Assembly: GCF_024296685.1 (NCBI RefSeq) | Contig: NZ_CP100763.1 | Span: forward strand, 2,604,001-2,668,000 | Direction: 5' to 3' | Source: Natrinema marinum | GTDB taxonomy: Archaea; Halobacteriota; Halobacteria; Halobacteriales; Natrialbaceae | Length of the DNA stretch: 64,000 nt | Shown here: positions 38,532 through 48,076 of the stretch, in pieces | How positions within the stretch are numbered: the first letter of the stretch is position 1 | Layout of the letters: each line of letters begins with the position of its first letter | The notes under the pieces: model-generated | The model's database searches: none | What the model saw: only the letters and a program-made list of their open reading frames with translations | What the model was told of the DNA's origin: nothing | Position numbers and translations under genes: made by a program

Positions 38532-39005
38532 TCAGGAGCCCCAGAAGTTCTCGCGGCTGCCGAGGCGCTCGCGTTCCGGGCTGCCGTCGTCGTCCGACTC
38601 GGCGTCGACCTCGGGACCGCTTTCGGCGCCCGTCTCGGCGTCGGACTCCTCGCTCTCGTCCTCGTCGGGGTCCATCGGCAGGAGCTCCAGTTCCTCTGCT
38701 CGCGCGTGATTGCTGTGAACCCGCGTGATCTTGACTCGAGCGCGAGCGTCCGGCAGGATGCCGTCGACCATCACGATGAACCCATCCTCAGTCCGGCCGA
38801 CGCCGGCACCGCTTTCGTGCATGTCGACGACATCGATGACGACTTCCTCGCCGGGCTTGACCGGTTGCGTCTTGAGGTCCTCGATCGGCTGGCTGTAGTG
38901 GTTACACCACTCCTTGCCACCCCGATCGCCGTAGTGTTGACACCCCATCCCCGAGATCCGTTCGGAGAAGCTCGGACAGTCGTCAGCGAGTGGACAGTCT
39001 GCCAT
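38532..39005 (-). CDS. TRAM-domain protein with N-terminal Cys-rich region
   Basis: The 157-residue protein opens MADCPLADDCPSFSERISGM, with Cys at about 4, 10, 22 and 34, a likely metal-binding module. A TRAM domain follows (~45-110): VKPGEEVVIDVVDMHESGAG, VGRTEDGFIVMVDGILPDAR and ARVKITRVHSNHARAEELEL. TRAM domains bind RNA and occur in archaeal cold-responsive chaperones and RNA-modifying enzymes. The end is an acidic, probably disordered tail (ESEESDAETGAESGPEVDAE). It is divergent from the ETF genes, with a 205-nt spacer. Confidence 0.85.
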   Translation of the reverse strand: MADCPLADDCPSFSERISGMGCQHYGDRGGKEWCNHYSQPIEDLKTQPVKPGEEVVIDVVDMHESGAGVGRTEDGFIVMVDGILPDARARVKITRVHSNHARAEELELLPMDPDEDESEESDAETGAESGPEVDAESDDDGSPERERLGSRENFWGS

Positions 39006-39210
39006 GCTCCGTACTACTAGCGGTGGCGTTAAACCGTTTCCGTCTTCCGTATTCCGACGCACTCGAGGGAAACGCTGGTAGCGAATGTCGGTCGAATCGA
39101 CACCAGCCGTAACGCCGGTAAAATAATGGCCAAAATATGGTAACTGAACGACTTCTGTGGGACGCGGCGTTTCGAAAAGGTTTACGGTATGGACGTTGCA
39201 GTGAGACCTG

Positions 39211-39999
39211 ATGAAAATTCTCGTTACGGTCAAAGAGGTAGCGACCGTCGAAGACGAGTTCGAAATCCAGGGTACGGAGATCGCAGACCAGTACCTCGGT
39301 GCCGATCTCAACGAATGGGACGACTACGCGATCGAAGAAGCCGTCCAACTGCAGGAAGACGGCATCGCCGACGAGGTCGTCACCGTCACGATCGGTCCCG
39401 AAGAGTGCGAACAGACCATCCGGCAGGCTCTCGCGAAAGGTGCCGACCGCGCCGTTCGCGTCTGGGACGACTCCCTTGAGGACACCAACGTGTTGGACGT
39501 CGGCGCGAAAACCGAGATCCTGAGCGCCGTCGTCGAAGCCGAGGACCCCGACCTCGTGCTCAGCGGCGTGCAGGCCGGCGACGACAGCTTCGCCGCGACC
39601 GGTGTCTCCGTCGCCGAAAACGTCGGCTACCAGTGGGGCGCCGTCGTCAACCACCTCGAGCACGACCTCGGCGACGTCGCTTCCGTCCGCCGCGAACTCG
39701 AAGGCGGCGTCGAGGAGCTGACCGAGATCGAACTGCCCGCGGTGCTGACGATCCAGACGGGGATCAACGAGCCCCGCTACGCCAGCCTCCGGGGCATCCG
39801 ACAGGCCCAGCGCAAGGAACTCGATGTCCAGAGCCTCGCCGACATCGGCGTCGACGAGAGCGCTATCGAGGCCGACCTCGAGCTGACCGACATGTACGAG
39901 CCCGAAAGCGAGAGCGACGTCACCGTCTGGGAGGGCAGCGCCGAGGACACCGCATCGGAGCTCGGTGACCTGCTTCGCGACAAGGGGGTGGCACAATGA
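39211..39999 (+). CDS. etfB: Electron transfer flavoprotein, beta subunit
   Basis: The 262-residue protein forms with the alpha subunit a heterodimer carrying FAD and AMP (or a second FAD), taking electrons from acyl-CoA dehydrogenases. Signature parts: MKILVTVKEVATVEDEFEIQ at the N terminus, DLNEWDDYAIEEAVQL (~31-46), GVQAGDDSFAATGVSVAENV (~111-130) and LPAVLTIQTGINEPRYASLR near residue 180. A TATA-like GTTTACG lies about 28 nt upstream of the ATG. The alpha gene follows with an ATGA overlap. Confidence 0.93.
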   Translation: MKILVTVKEVATVEDEFEIQGTEIADQYLGADLNEWDDYAIEEAVQLQEDGIADEVVTVTIGPEECEQTIRQALAKGADRAVRVWDDSLEDTNVLDVGAKTEILSAVVEAEDPDLVLSGVQAGDDSFAATGVSVAENVGYQWGAVVNHLEHDLGDVASVRRELEGGVEELTEIELPAVLTIQTGINEPRYASLRGIRQAQRKELDVQSLADIGVDESAIEADLELTDMYEPESESDVTVWEGSAEDTASELGDLLRDKGVAQ

Positions 40000-40949
40000 G
40001 CGACATCCTCGCAGTCGCAGACCACCGCCGCGGCGACCTGCGCGACGTGAGCTACGAGCTCGTCACCGCCGGCCGCGAGCTGGCCGACGAGACCGGCGGC
40101 GACCTCCACGTCGCGGTCATCAGCGGCACCGTCGACGAGTTCGCCGAGAAGCTCAACCGAGAGGGCGTCGACGCTATCCACACCGTTTCCCACGGCGAGG
40201 AGTTCAACCACGACGTCTACTCGCAGGCTGTCACGCAGCTCTACGACGAGCTCGCCCCGCAGTACGTGGTGACCCCCAACAGCGTCAACGGCCTCGACTA
40301 CGCCCCTGCCATCGCCAACGAACTCGACCTCCCGATCGTCACCGACACGATCGGCCTCGAAGCCGACGGCGACACGCTCGTCGCCACCCGCGAGATGTAC
40401 GGCGGCAAAGTCGAGACCACGAACGAACTCGAGGGTGACGCGGTCGTCACGATCCGCGGTGCCGAGTGGCCCGCCGCCGAAGGCACTGGCGATGCCGCCA
40501 TCGAGGCCTTCGACGCCGACATCGACGAGGACGCCATCGGCTCGACCGTGACCGGCTTCGAGGAAGTCGGCGGCGGCGACGTCGACATCAGCGAGGCGGA
40601 CCTGCTGGTCTCGATCGGCCGCGGGATCGAAGAAGAGGAGAACCTCGACCTCATCCGTGATCTCGCCGACGCGCTCGACGCGACGCTGTCCTCGTCGCGC
40701 CCGATCGTCGACAACGGCTGGCTCCCCAAGAACCGGCAGGTCGGTCAGTCCGGGAAGGTCGTCACGCCCGACGTCTACATCGCAATCGGTATCTCCGGTG
40801 CTGTCCAGCACGTCGCCGGCATGAAGGGCTCCGATACGATCGTCGCGATCAACACGGACCCCAACGCGCCGATCATGGACATCGCCGACTACGCGATCCA
40901 CGACGACCTCTTCGATGTCGTCCCCGAACTCATCGAAGAGTTCCAGTAA
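39996..40949 (+). CDS. etfA: Electron transfer flavoprotein, alpha subunit
   Basis: The 317-residue subunit overlaps the etfB stop as ATGA, indicating coupled translation. The C-terminal FAD-binding region is clear: [80 protein letters not shown] and the [20 protein letters not shown] end. The N-terminal half carries the alpha/beta domain with [20 protein letters not shown]. It partners EtfB; the matching acyl-CoA dehydrogenases are not in the window. A T-run follows 34 nt downstream. Confidence 0.93.
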   Translation: MSDILAVADHRRGDLRDVSYELVTAGRELADETGGDLHVAVISGTVDEFAEKLNREGVDAIHTVSHGEEFNHDVYSQAVTQLYDELAPQYVVTPNSVNGLDYAPAIANELDLPIVTDTIGLEADGDTLVATREMYGGKVETTNELEGDAVVTIRGAEWPAAEGTGDAAIEAFDADIDEDAIGSTVTGFEEVGGGDVDISEADLLVSIGRGIEEEENLDLIRDLADALDATLSSSRPIVDNGWLPKNRQVGQSGKVVTPDVYIAIGISGAVQHVAGMKGSDTIVAINTDPNAPIMDIADYAIHDDLFDVVPELIEEFQ

Positions 40950-40982
40950 CCACACCGCGACCGAGCGACGCGAGCGAGCGGC

Positions 40983-40988
40983 TTTTTT
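40983..40988 (+). terminator. T-run terminator after etfBA
   Basis: A GCGAGCGAGCGGC stretch is followed by six T residues (40983-40988) and then, after a short gap, a second T-run (CTTTTTG at 40998-41004). T-rich runs terminate transcription in archaea without needing a hairpin, and this GAGCG-rich, T-run layout recurs after haloarchaeal genes. Confidence 0.6.
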
Positions 40989-41096
40989 CATCTGGAACTT
41001 TTTGCGCGGGTGGTGACGTGTCGGACAGGTCACCCGAGCGGAGAAGGTCGTTCTTGATCCGTTAGCTACTTTTCTACCCCATCCTAAGCGCGGGTG

Positions 41097-41939
41097 ATGG
41101 AACTGCTGGAGCGCCGACGGGCGCTGATCGAAGAGCGTCTCGTCGAGGTGGTCGAGGGGGTCGAACCCGAGACGCTCTCCGAGGAGGTTCGCCACGTCGC
41201 GCTCTCCGGAGGGAAGCGCGTCCGGCCGATGGTGACGCTGCTGGCCTGCGAGACGGTCGGCGGCCGGGCCGAGGACGCGGTCGAGTTCGGCGTCGGGATC
41301 GAACTCGTCCACACCGCGTCGCTGGTCGTCGACGACATCATCGACCGCTCCGAACTGCGACGTGGGACGACCAGCGCCTGGACCGAGTTCGGCTACGGGC
41401 CGGCGATCATCACCAGCGACGGGCTGCTGGGCGAGGCGTTCGCACTCTTTTCGGCCGACCCGGACGCGACCCGCGTCGTCGCCGACGCGATGGTCGAACT
41501 CGGCGTCGGCGAAGCGACCGAGCTCTCGGCCGAGCCCGCAAACGAGGAGGAATACATGACGCTCGCCCGGCGCAAGACCGGCGCGCTGTTTCGCGCCGCG
41601 GCCGAACTCGGCGCGATTGCCGCCGACTCCGACCCCGTGACCGTCGACGCGCTGGGCGAGTACGCCGAACGCGTCGGCATCGCCTTCCAAATCAGAGACG
41701 ATGTATTAGACGCCGTCGCCGACCCAGAGGAACTCGGCAAACCGACCGGCCACGACGCCGCCTTAGAGCGCCCGTCAGTCGTCCAGGTGACCGATCTCAC
41801 GCCCGAAGAGGCAAACGCCACCGCCCGATCGGAGGCCGACCGGGCGATCGACGCCTTAGAGCGGGTCGAGGTCGCCGACGCCGAGGCCCGACGCTACCTG
41901 CTCGAGTTGGCTGAGTTCGTCGTCGAGCGCGAGCGGTAG
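41097..41939 (+). CDS. Polyprenyl synthetase family protein (short form)
   Basis: This 280-residue prenyltransferase condenses isopentenyl units into a prenyl diphosphate. Both aspartate motifs are present: DDIID (~81-85) after LVHTASLVV, and DD in FQIRDDVLDAV (~200). Arg/Lys residues in LSGGKRVRPMVTLLACETVG (~37-56) bind diphosphate. It is shorter than the ~340-aa GGPP/FGPP synthases usual for archaeal lipid synthesis, so it may make a quinone side chain or be a divergent paralog. The ATG at 41097 is preferred to an overlapping GTG at 41094. Confidence 0.87.
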   Translation: MELLERRRALIEERLVEVVEGVEPETLSEEVRHVALSGGKRVRPMVTLLACETVGGRAEDAVEFGVGIELVHTASLVVDDIIDRSELRRGTTSAWTEFGYGPAIITSDGLLGEAFALFSADPDATRVVADAMVELGVGEATELSAEPANEEEYMTLARRKTGALFRAAAELGAIAADSDPVTVDALGEYAERVGIAFQIRDDVLDAVADPEELGKPTGHDAALERPSVVQVTDLTPEEANATARSEADRAIDALERVEVADAEARRYLLELAEFVVERER

Positions 41940-41945
41940 GCCGTT

Positions 41946-43061
41946 TCAGACGCGCTCGGCCCCTCGCGTTCCGTCTTCTCGCTCTCCGTCGGAGAACCTG
42001 GATTCCGCGACGGCGAAGGTGAGCGTGCTAACGATACCCAGCAGCGTCCCCGCCGTCAGCGCCGCCGCGAGGTAGGTGATGCCGACTTCGTCTAAGAAAA
42101 AGGCGCTCACCGCGTGGAGAACGACCGCGATCGAGAGCACGTAGAACGGCGCATTGAGGTAGCGCCACTCGAGCGAGCCGGCGATGTACTCGTCGGTGAT
42201 CTGACCGAGGCTGGTCGTGAGGCCGGCGGCGGCGAACCAGTGGATCGAGCCGTAGACCAGGGCGGCGAGCATGACCGGAACCTCGACGTCGCCGACGGTC
42301 GATCGCTGGACTGCCTCGAGGTAGTCGAAGCCGCTGACGCCACCGAGGACGAACAGAGTGGCGGCAACGACGTACGCGAGCAGGGTCGTCCGCCCGGCGT
42401 ACAACGAGCGACGACCGCGTTCGACGGCCGCGTCCAGCCGGTCGCCGAGGCCGAGTCCGCGCGAGATGAGATAGAAGCCGAGCAACGCCGATGTCGTCCC
42501 GAGGACGAGTCCCGGCATGTTCAACACGGTACCGATCAGGGCGAGCGGATAGATCAACAGGAGGATCCCAAGCGGAATGAGCACCGTGCCGCGCGTTTCG
42601 GGGTCGTCCAGCACCTGCTTGATCGTGTAGTACATCGACTCCAGGTTCTGGGCCTGTCGGACGACGACCCGCCGAACGCCGTCGATCGGGACCCGCGACC
42701 GGATGATCGGAATGACCGACTCGTCCTGTGCGCCGTCGGTGACGACCAGTGCGGTAACGTCCTCCGCGGTCGAGAGGCTCGCGAGGACGGTGTCGACTTC
42801 GTCGCCGACCTCGCGGTTGGCGCTGACGTCACCCTCGTCGTTGCCGGTGACGACGGCGACCTCGACGCTTTCCTCGCGGTCGGCGAGGTCGTCGTAGATG
42901 TGCAGTCCTTGAAAAATGACGTTCAGATCCGAGTCCTCCGGGTCCGCGGTCGCGAGGGCGACGGCCGCCTCCTCGACGGGGGCGCGACCGATGACCGGCG
43001 TGGAGAAGCCGGTCTTCCGGCCGAGGTCGTCGTCGAGGTCGACACAGAGGACCAGCAGCAT
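41946..43061 (-). CDS. DUF373 family membrane protein
   Basis: The 371-residue archaeal protein belongs to DUF373. It has an N-terminal soluble domain (~1-160) starting MLLVLCVDLDDDLGRKTGFS with an Asp-rich motif (VDLDDD), followed by five or six membrane helices (~170-350). The soluble domain contains VVTGNDEGDVSANREVGDEV and ALVVTDGAQDESVIPIIRSR. The acidic motif hints at metal or nucleotide binding but no function is established. It converges with the prenyl synthase gene at a 6-nt distance. Confidence 0.85.
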   Translation of the reverse strand: MLLVLCVDLDDDLGRKTGFSTPVIGRAPVEEAAVALATADPEDSDLNVIFQGLHIYDDLADREESVEVAVVTGNDEGDVSANREVGDEVDTVLASLSTAEDVTALVVTDGAQDESVIPIIRSRVPIDGVRRVVVRQAQNLESMYYTIKQVLDDPETRGTVLIPLGILLLIYPLALIGTVLNMPGLVLGTTSALLGFYLISRGLGLGDRLDAAVERGRRSLYAGRTTLLAYVVAATLFVLGGVSGFDYLEAVQRSTVGDVEVPVMLAALVYGSIHWFAAAGLTTSLGQITDEYIAGSLEWRYLNAPFYVLSIAVVLHAVSAFFLDEVGITYLAAALTAGTLLGIVSTLTFAVAESRFSDGEREDGTRGAERV

Positions 43062-43190
43062 CGGTCGAACGTTCGACCGCAGGGTATTTCCATCTTCTGG
43101 GGGAGAACAACGCCGCCAACGCCCTCGAGAGCGCCGAGGAAGAACGTCTGCCGGAGACGGATCGAGTCGGATCGAATCGATGAGGCGTCG

Positions 43191-45104
43191 TTAGCCGGCC
43201 GGTTGCTCCTCCTCGAGGATGGTGACGCCCCGGATCTCGAAGCGCGCGCCGCCGTCCTGGCCGTCACAGGCAGTGACCTGCCAGCCGTGTGCTTCGGCGA
43301 TCTCGGTGACGATGCCCAGCCCGAGCCCGGTGCCGTCGTCGGCCGTCGTACGTCCGAACTCGAAGATATCGTCGGTATCCGGCAGCCCCGAGCCGTCGTC
43401 CTCGACGAAGAAGCCACTAGGGTCGGTGTCGCTCTCTAACTGGCCGACCGTGACGGTGACGTCATCGCCGCCGTGATCGACGGCGTTTCGGAAGAGGTTC
43501 TCAAGGAGTTCCCGGACGCGTCCCTTGTGAGCGGTGATCGACCCTTCGAGATCCGCCACCAAGGTCGCGTCGGCGGTGTCGACTCCGGCCCAGGCTACCT
43601 CGGCGAGATCGGCGAGTTCGATACGCTCGCGGTCGGCGACCGTCCGGCCGTAGCGGGCCAGCGCGAGCAGATCGTCGATGAGTTCTTCCATGCGGTTGAT
43701 CGCCCACCGCGTCTCGCCGATCGACTCGCTCTCGCACTCCGTCTCGAGCAGGTCGAGATGACCCTGTGCGACGTTTAACGGATTGCGGAGGTCGTGACTG
43801 ACGAGACTGGCGAACTTCTCGAGGCGCTCGTTCTGGCGCTCGAGTTCCTCACGATACGTGACGCGTTCGGTTATGTTCCGAAACGCGTGGACGGTGCCGG
43901 CGAACTCGCCGTCCTCGAGCGGGAGCAGTCCCATGCTGAACTCGGTAACACCGCGTTCGCCGTTCGCGTCAACCCACTCCCCCTCGTAGGTGATCCGGTC
44001 GTCGTCGTTTTCCGAGGAAAGGAGCCGGCGAACGCGCTCGAGGTGGTTCTCGAGGACCTCTTCGGAGATGTATCCCTCGTCGACCAATTTCGTGAAGTGA
44101 GTGCCGACGATCTCCCGTTCGATACCGATATCGGCCGTGAACTCCTCGTTGTGCCAGCGGAGGTAGCCGTCCTCGTCAACCACGAACAGTCCGACCGGGG
44201 CAGTCTCGACGATCGCCCCGTACTGGCCGAGTTCCCGAATGTGCTCCTTCCGCTTGGTGATGTCTCGGAGTACACCGATTGAACCAGCGAAATCGCCTCC
44301 GTCGGCCGTGATTACCGAGACGTGCGCTTCGGCTATCCGCGTGCTCCCATCGGCCCCCCGAATCGTAACTTCGAACGAATCACGAACGCGATCAGTTCGA
44401 TCGTAGAGTTGCTCGATGGTCTCCGTCGCGGTCTCGTAGTCCGAATCGGCGATAATCTCGTCGACCTGTCGCCCTTCGATCCAGTCCCGGTCGTAGCCGG
44501 TGTACTCGAGGAGTGCATCGTTGACGAGGAGACAGCGTCCCCGATCGTCGAGGACGTACGTCGGATCGGCGATCCGATCGGCGAACGACTGAAAGCGGTC
44601 GAGGTCAGTGAGGGGATCGAAGGTCTCGGCGAGCGACGCCGGTCGCGTCGCGGCTGGCGCGTCGCCGTCGGTTCGATCGTCCGTCGCGTCAGTCGGGTCG
44701 CGGTCGCGTCGCGTCTCGGCTCCGTCGCGGCCGACTGCGAGTTCGATGCGACTCGCCAGCAGCTCGCCCCCGTCGCGGTTGCTCGAGAGCGTGTGAAAGT
44801 CCGTCGCACCGGCCGCGAGCGCCGCCTCGGCTCGCGCTCCGGACTCGTCGATGCAGACGATCACGGGCAGCGACGGCGCGCGCTCGCGGACGGTTCGGCA
44901 AAACTCGACGCCGTCGGTCTCGGCCGCGCCGGTCGTGTCGGTCCCGATGACGACGCAATCGGCATCCTCTCGCTCGAGGCGGGAAATCGCAGCAGCCGGC
45001 GTCGGGAGAGCCGTTACGGTGAACGCATCAGGGCGCCGGTCGAGTGCCTGCACGGTCGGCTCCTGATCGTCACCGACCCAGAGGACATGGAAAGCGTTTC
45101 CCAT
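43191..45104 (-). CDS. Hybrid-type sensor histidine kinase with degenerate receiver
   Basis: The 637-residue protein has a receiver-like N-terminal domain (~1-125), two PAS domains (~170-290 and ~295-425), HisKA with the His in LVSHDLRNPLNVAQGHLDLL (~450) and HATPase_c with DDGSGLPDTDDIFEFGRTTA and GTGLGLGIV. The receiver keeps the acidic pair (VGDDQEP), but the phosphoacceptor site reads DCVVIGTDTTG, with Gly in place of Asp. It lies 102 nt downstream of a paralogous kinase on the same strand; the PAS-HisKA-HATPase parts are close in sequence, so the pair looks like a tandem duplication. Confidence 0.88.
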   Translation of the reverse strand: MGNAFHVLWVGDDQEPTVQALDRRPDAFTVTALPTPAAAISRLEREDADCVVIGTDTTGAAETDGVEFCRTVRERAPSLPVIVCIDESGARAEAALAAGATDFHTLSSNRDGGELLASRIELAVGRDGAETRRDRDPTDATDDRTDGDAPAATRPASLAETFDPLTDLDRFQSFADRIADPTYVLDDRGRCLLVNDALLEYTGYDRDWIEGRQVDEIIADSDYETATETIEQLYDRTDRVRDSFEVTIRGADGSTRIAEAHVSVITADGGDFAGSIGVLRDITKRKEHIRELGQYGAIVETAPVGLFVVDEDGYLRWHNEEFTADIGIEREIVGTHFTKLVDEGYISEEVLENHLERVRRLLSSENDDDRITYEGEWVDANGERGVTEFSMGLLPLEDGEFAGTVHAFRNITERVTYREELERQNERLEKFASLVSHDLRNPLNVAQGHLDLLETECESESIGETRWAINRMEELIDDLLALARYGRTVADRERIELADLAEVAWAGVDTADATLVADLEGSITAHKGRVRELLENLFRNAVDHGGDDVTVTVGQLESDTDPSGFFVEDDGSGLPDTDDIFEFGRTTADDGTGLGLGIVTEIAEAHGWQVTACDGQDGGARFEIRGVTILEEEQPAG

Positions 45105-45206
45105 CGATACAAGAGCTAGGTGGGAATCGGATCAATTAAGTCTATAGGCCAACGGTGAGTGGTTTCGTATCGGCGCCGACTGTCTCGTTCGGCCCGAGCG
45201 ATGCCG

Positions 45207-46739
45207 CTACGTGGAGTTTCGGGGTCTGGACCCGTCCCTCGGTACGGTGACGCCGCGAATCTCGAAACGGGTACCGTCCCCGTCGCTGTCCGCAGTGACG
45301 GTCCAACCGTGTGCCTCGGCGATCCCCTCGACGATCGCCAGGCCGAACCCGGTGCCGTCCGCCGTCGTCGTCAGCCCGAACTCGAATATGTCGTCGGCGT
45401 CGGCCTCGAGCCCCGGACCGTCGTCGGCGACGTAAAAACCCGTCTGCGACGGGTGGTCTGCGACGCCGCCCTCGAGCGGCCCGACGGTAACGGTTACGTC
45501 CGGGCCACCGTGTTCGATCGCGTTTCGGAAGAGGTTCTCGAACAGCGCCTTCGCGCGGCCCTCGTCGGCACTGATCGGTCCCTCGACCGTACACTCGAGG
45601 GTCGCGTCGGCCGTATCGACGACCTCCCAGGCCTCGCGGACGAGCGACGGGAGGTCGACCGGTTCCGGGTCGTCGACGGACCGACCGTGACGGGCGAGCG
45701 AGAGGAGGTCCTCGATCAGTTCGTCCATTCGATCGAGCGCGCGCCGAAGCGGTCCGACGGACGCTCGAAGCGCGTCCTCGGCGTCGCCGTCGTCTCCCTC
45801 CACATCGCCGTCGGTGCGGAATTTCTCGAGGCGCTCGAGGTGGCCCTGCGCGACGTTCAAGGGATTTCGCAGGTCGTGGGACACGACGGTCGCGAACCGT
45901 TCGAGGCGCTCGTTCTGGCGCTCGAGCTCGCGCCGGTAGCGACGCCGTCGGGTGATATCGCGGACGGCGTGGATAGTACCGGTGAACTCGCCGTCGTCGA
46001 GGGGCAGGAGTTCCGTGTGAACGTCGTGAATCCGTTCCTCACCGTCGGGCGACCGGAACCGAACCTGATACTTCGCGCGGTCACAGTCGATCCGCGAGGA
46101 GAGCAGCGTCCGAACTTCGTCGGCGTACTTGGTCGTCACACGCTCGTGATAGTAGCCGCGTTCGACGAGCTCGGGAAACGGCATCCCGAGGAGTTCAGCG
46201 CGGTCCTCGGTGAACACGTCGGCGTACTCGTCGTTACACCAGACGATCGTCGCGTCGGCGTCGAGGATGAACAGCGCCGTCGGTGCGAGACCGACGATCT
46301 GTTCGAAGCGCTCGAGTTCGCGCTCGGACGTGTACAGTGCGTGCTCCGTGCGGCGCTGTTCGACGGCGCGTTCGACCCGGTGGGCGATCAGTTCGTACTG
46401 GGTGGTGCCACCTTTCCGACAGTAGTCAGTGACGCCGGCCGCGAGTGCCTCGCTCGCGATCGCAGCGGGCTCCCGCCCGGTTACCAGGAGAAAGGGAATC
46501 TCGGGATCGCGCTCTCGAGCCGCGTCGAGAAACTCGATCCCGTCCATGCCGGGCATCTCGTAGTCGCTGACGATACAGTCGACCGCCGCGGGATCGTCGT
46601 CGAGCACCGCGAGCCCCTCGGCGGCGCTGCCCGCCGTCGACGCGTCGATGTCGTCGCTCGTCCGCTCGAGGACGGTCGCCAACAGGTCACAGGCGTCCGG
46701 GTCGTCGTCGACGCACAGAACGTGGATCCCGGGGGGCAT
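45207..46739 (-). CDS. Hybrid-type sensor histidine kinase with intact receiver
   Basis: The 510-residue protein has an N-terminal receiver (~5-125) with acidic pair LCVDDDPDA, phosphoacceptor Asp in DCIVSDYEMPGMDGIEFLDA and Lys in DYCRKGGT, then a single PAS (~145-270), HisKA with the His in VVSHDLRNPLNVAQGHLERL and HATPase_c with DDGPGLEADADDIFEFGLTT and GTGFGLAIV. No membrane helices occur. It is the likely parent-type copy of the downstream paralog at 43191-45104, which has an extra PAS and a degenerate receiver. Target and signal are unknown. Confidence 0.9.
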   Translation of the reverse strand: MPPGIHVLCVDDDPDACDLLATVLERTSDDIDASTAGSAAEGLAVLDDDPAAVDCIVSDYEMPGMDGIEFLDAARERDPEIPFLLVTGREPAAIASEALAAGVTDYCRKGGTTQYELIAHRVERAVEQRRTEHALYTSERELERFEQIVGLAPTALFILDADATIVWCNDEYADVFTEDRAELLGMPFPELVERGYYHERVTTKYADEVRTLLSSRIDCDRAKYQVRFRSPDGEERIHDVHTELLPLDDGEFTGTIHAVRDITRRRRYRRELERQNERLERFATVVSHDLRNPLNVAQGHLERLEKFRTDGDVEGDDGDAEDALRASVGPLRRALDRMDELIEDLLSLARHGRSVDDPEPVDLPSLVREAWEVVDTADATLECTVEGPISADEGRAKALFENLFRNAIEHGGPDVTVTVGPLEGGVADHPSQTGFYVADDGPGLEADADDIFEFGLTTTADGTGFGLAIVEGIAEAHGWTVTADSDGDGTRFEIRGVTVPRDGSRPRNST

Positions 46740-46864
46740 TTACTGAGCGACTGTTGGGTACCACGACATAATAAGAGTGCGGCTGCGCCGCGTGACCGTC
46801 GGGCACACCGCGGTCCGCTCGTTTTCGCACGGCTTTTGAGTCTCGGACGGGTAGGCTCTCTCGA

Positions 46865-47860
46865 ATGATCTCGAGGGGCTGTGAGCAGTGTGCGAAAGGC
46901 GGCAAGATGGTCCTGTTCGTCTACGGCTACTGCGACCAGCGCGACTGCTTTTACTGCCCGCTCGGCGAGAACCGCAAGAACGTCACCGACGTCTACGCCA
47001 ACGAACGGCTCGTCGAGAGCGACGAGGACGTGCTCACCGAAGCCAAACGGATGGACGCGCTGGGCACCTCGATCACGGGCGGCGAACCCCAGGAGGCCCT
47101 CGACCGGACCTGTCACTACCTCGAGCTCCTGAAAGACGAATTCGGCGCGGACCACCACACCCATCTCTACACCGGCATCACCGGCGGCCGCGAGAACATG
47201 CGTCGCCTCAGCGAGGCCGGGCTGGACGAGATTCGGTTCCACCCGCCGTACGAACAGTGGGGCGACCTCCACGGCACCGAGTGGGAAGAGATCCTCTATA
47301 CCGCCCGCGAAGAGGGACTTACACCCGCGTTCGAGATCCCCGGCATCCGGGCCGAAGAGGAGTTCCTCGACTTCTTAGACGAGGGCGCGGCGGACTTTTG
47401 CAACGTCAACGAGTTCGAGATGTCCCAGGGGAACTACCGCCGAATGCAGGAACAGGGCTTCGAGCTCAAAGAGGACCACATGAGCGCCGTCGAGGGCTCC
47501 CGCGAGGACATCCTCGACGTGATGGGCGACCACGAGCGAGTCTACTTCTGCACCTCCGTGTTCAAGGACGCGGCCCAGCACCGGCGTCGGCTCAAACGCA
47601 TGGCCCGCAACGTCCGCCGCGAGTTCGACGACATCACCGACGACGGCACGCTGGTCTACGGCAAAACGTACGCCGACCCCGAGCGCTTCGAAGCGCTCGG
47701 CGTCCCCGAGGAGTTCTACACCGTCAAAACCGACCACGTCGAGGTCGCCTGGTGGCTCTTAGAGGAGATGATCGACGAGGGCGACCTCGAGGACGGTGAA
47801 ATCGTCGAGCAGTATCCGACCTACGACGGGCAGGTCGTCGAGCGGACGCCGTTAGCGTAA
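46865..47860 (+). CDS. Radical SAM protein (COG2108-like) with CX4CX2C motif
   Basis: The 331-residue protein is a radical-SAM enzyme related to pyruvate-formate-lyase activating proteins. The cluster motif reads GYCDQRDCFYCPLGENRKN, so C23, C28 and C31 form CX4CX2C instead of the usual CX3CX2C. The SAM-binding GGEPQEAL (GGEP, ~77) and a HTHLYTGITG strand follow. A second Cys pair (GCEQCAKGGK, C6 and C9) lies at the N terminus and may bind a metal. Typical archaeal homologs have CX3CX2C as I recall. Substrate and pathway are unknown. Confidence 0.85.
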   Translation: MISRGCEQCAKGGKMVLFVYGYCDQRDCFYCPLGENRKNVTDVYANERLVESDEDVLTEAKRMDALGTSITGGEPQEALDRTCHYLELLKDEFGADHHTHLYTGITGGRENMRRLSEAGLDEIRFHPPYEQWGDLHGTEWEEILYTAREEGLTPAFEIPGIRAEEEFLDFLDEGAADFCNVNEFEMSQGNYRRMQEQGFELKEDHMSAVEGSREDILDVMGDHERVYFCTSVFKDAAQHRRRLKRMARNVRREFDDITDDGTLVYGKTYADPERFEALGVPEEFYTVKTDHVEVAWWLLEEMIDEGDLEDGEIVEQYPTYDGQVVERTPLA

Positions 47861-48076
47861 GTCGTTGAACCGCGACAGAGCACCACGAGTGGGCGCGACA
47901 TTTTTGACGGATATTTTCTACTCGGGCTCGCTTTTGCGCGTCTTCGCGATCGTTCCACAGCGTGAAAGGGGATAAAACGGCAGATATAGCGCCTCTCGGG
48001 TGCGTTCATCGCCGAACGGGTACGAACCGCTTATCCGGGCTGTAATAATGGCTCCCCTTCCGGAAGAAGGGCTACG

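Noticed and set aside
39777-41690. A 637-codon minus-strand frame across etfA and the prenyl synthase gene
   Set aside because: It is antisense to two genes with strong family motifs and has no recognisable domain.
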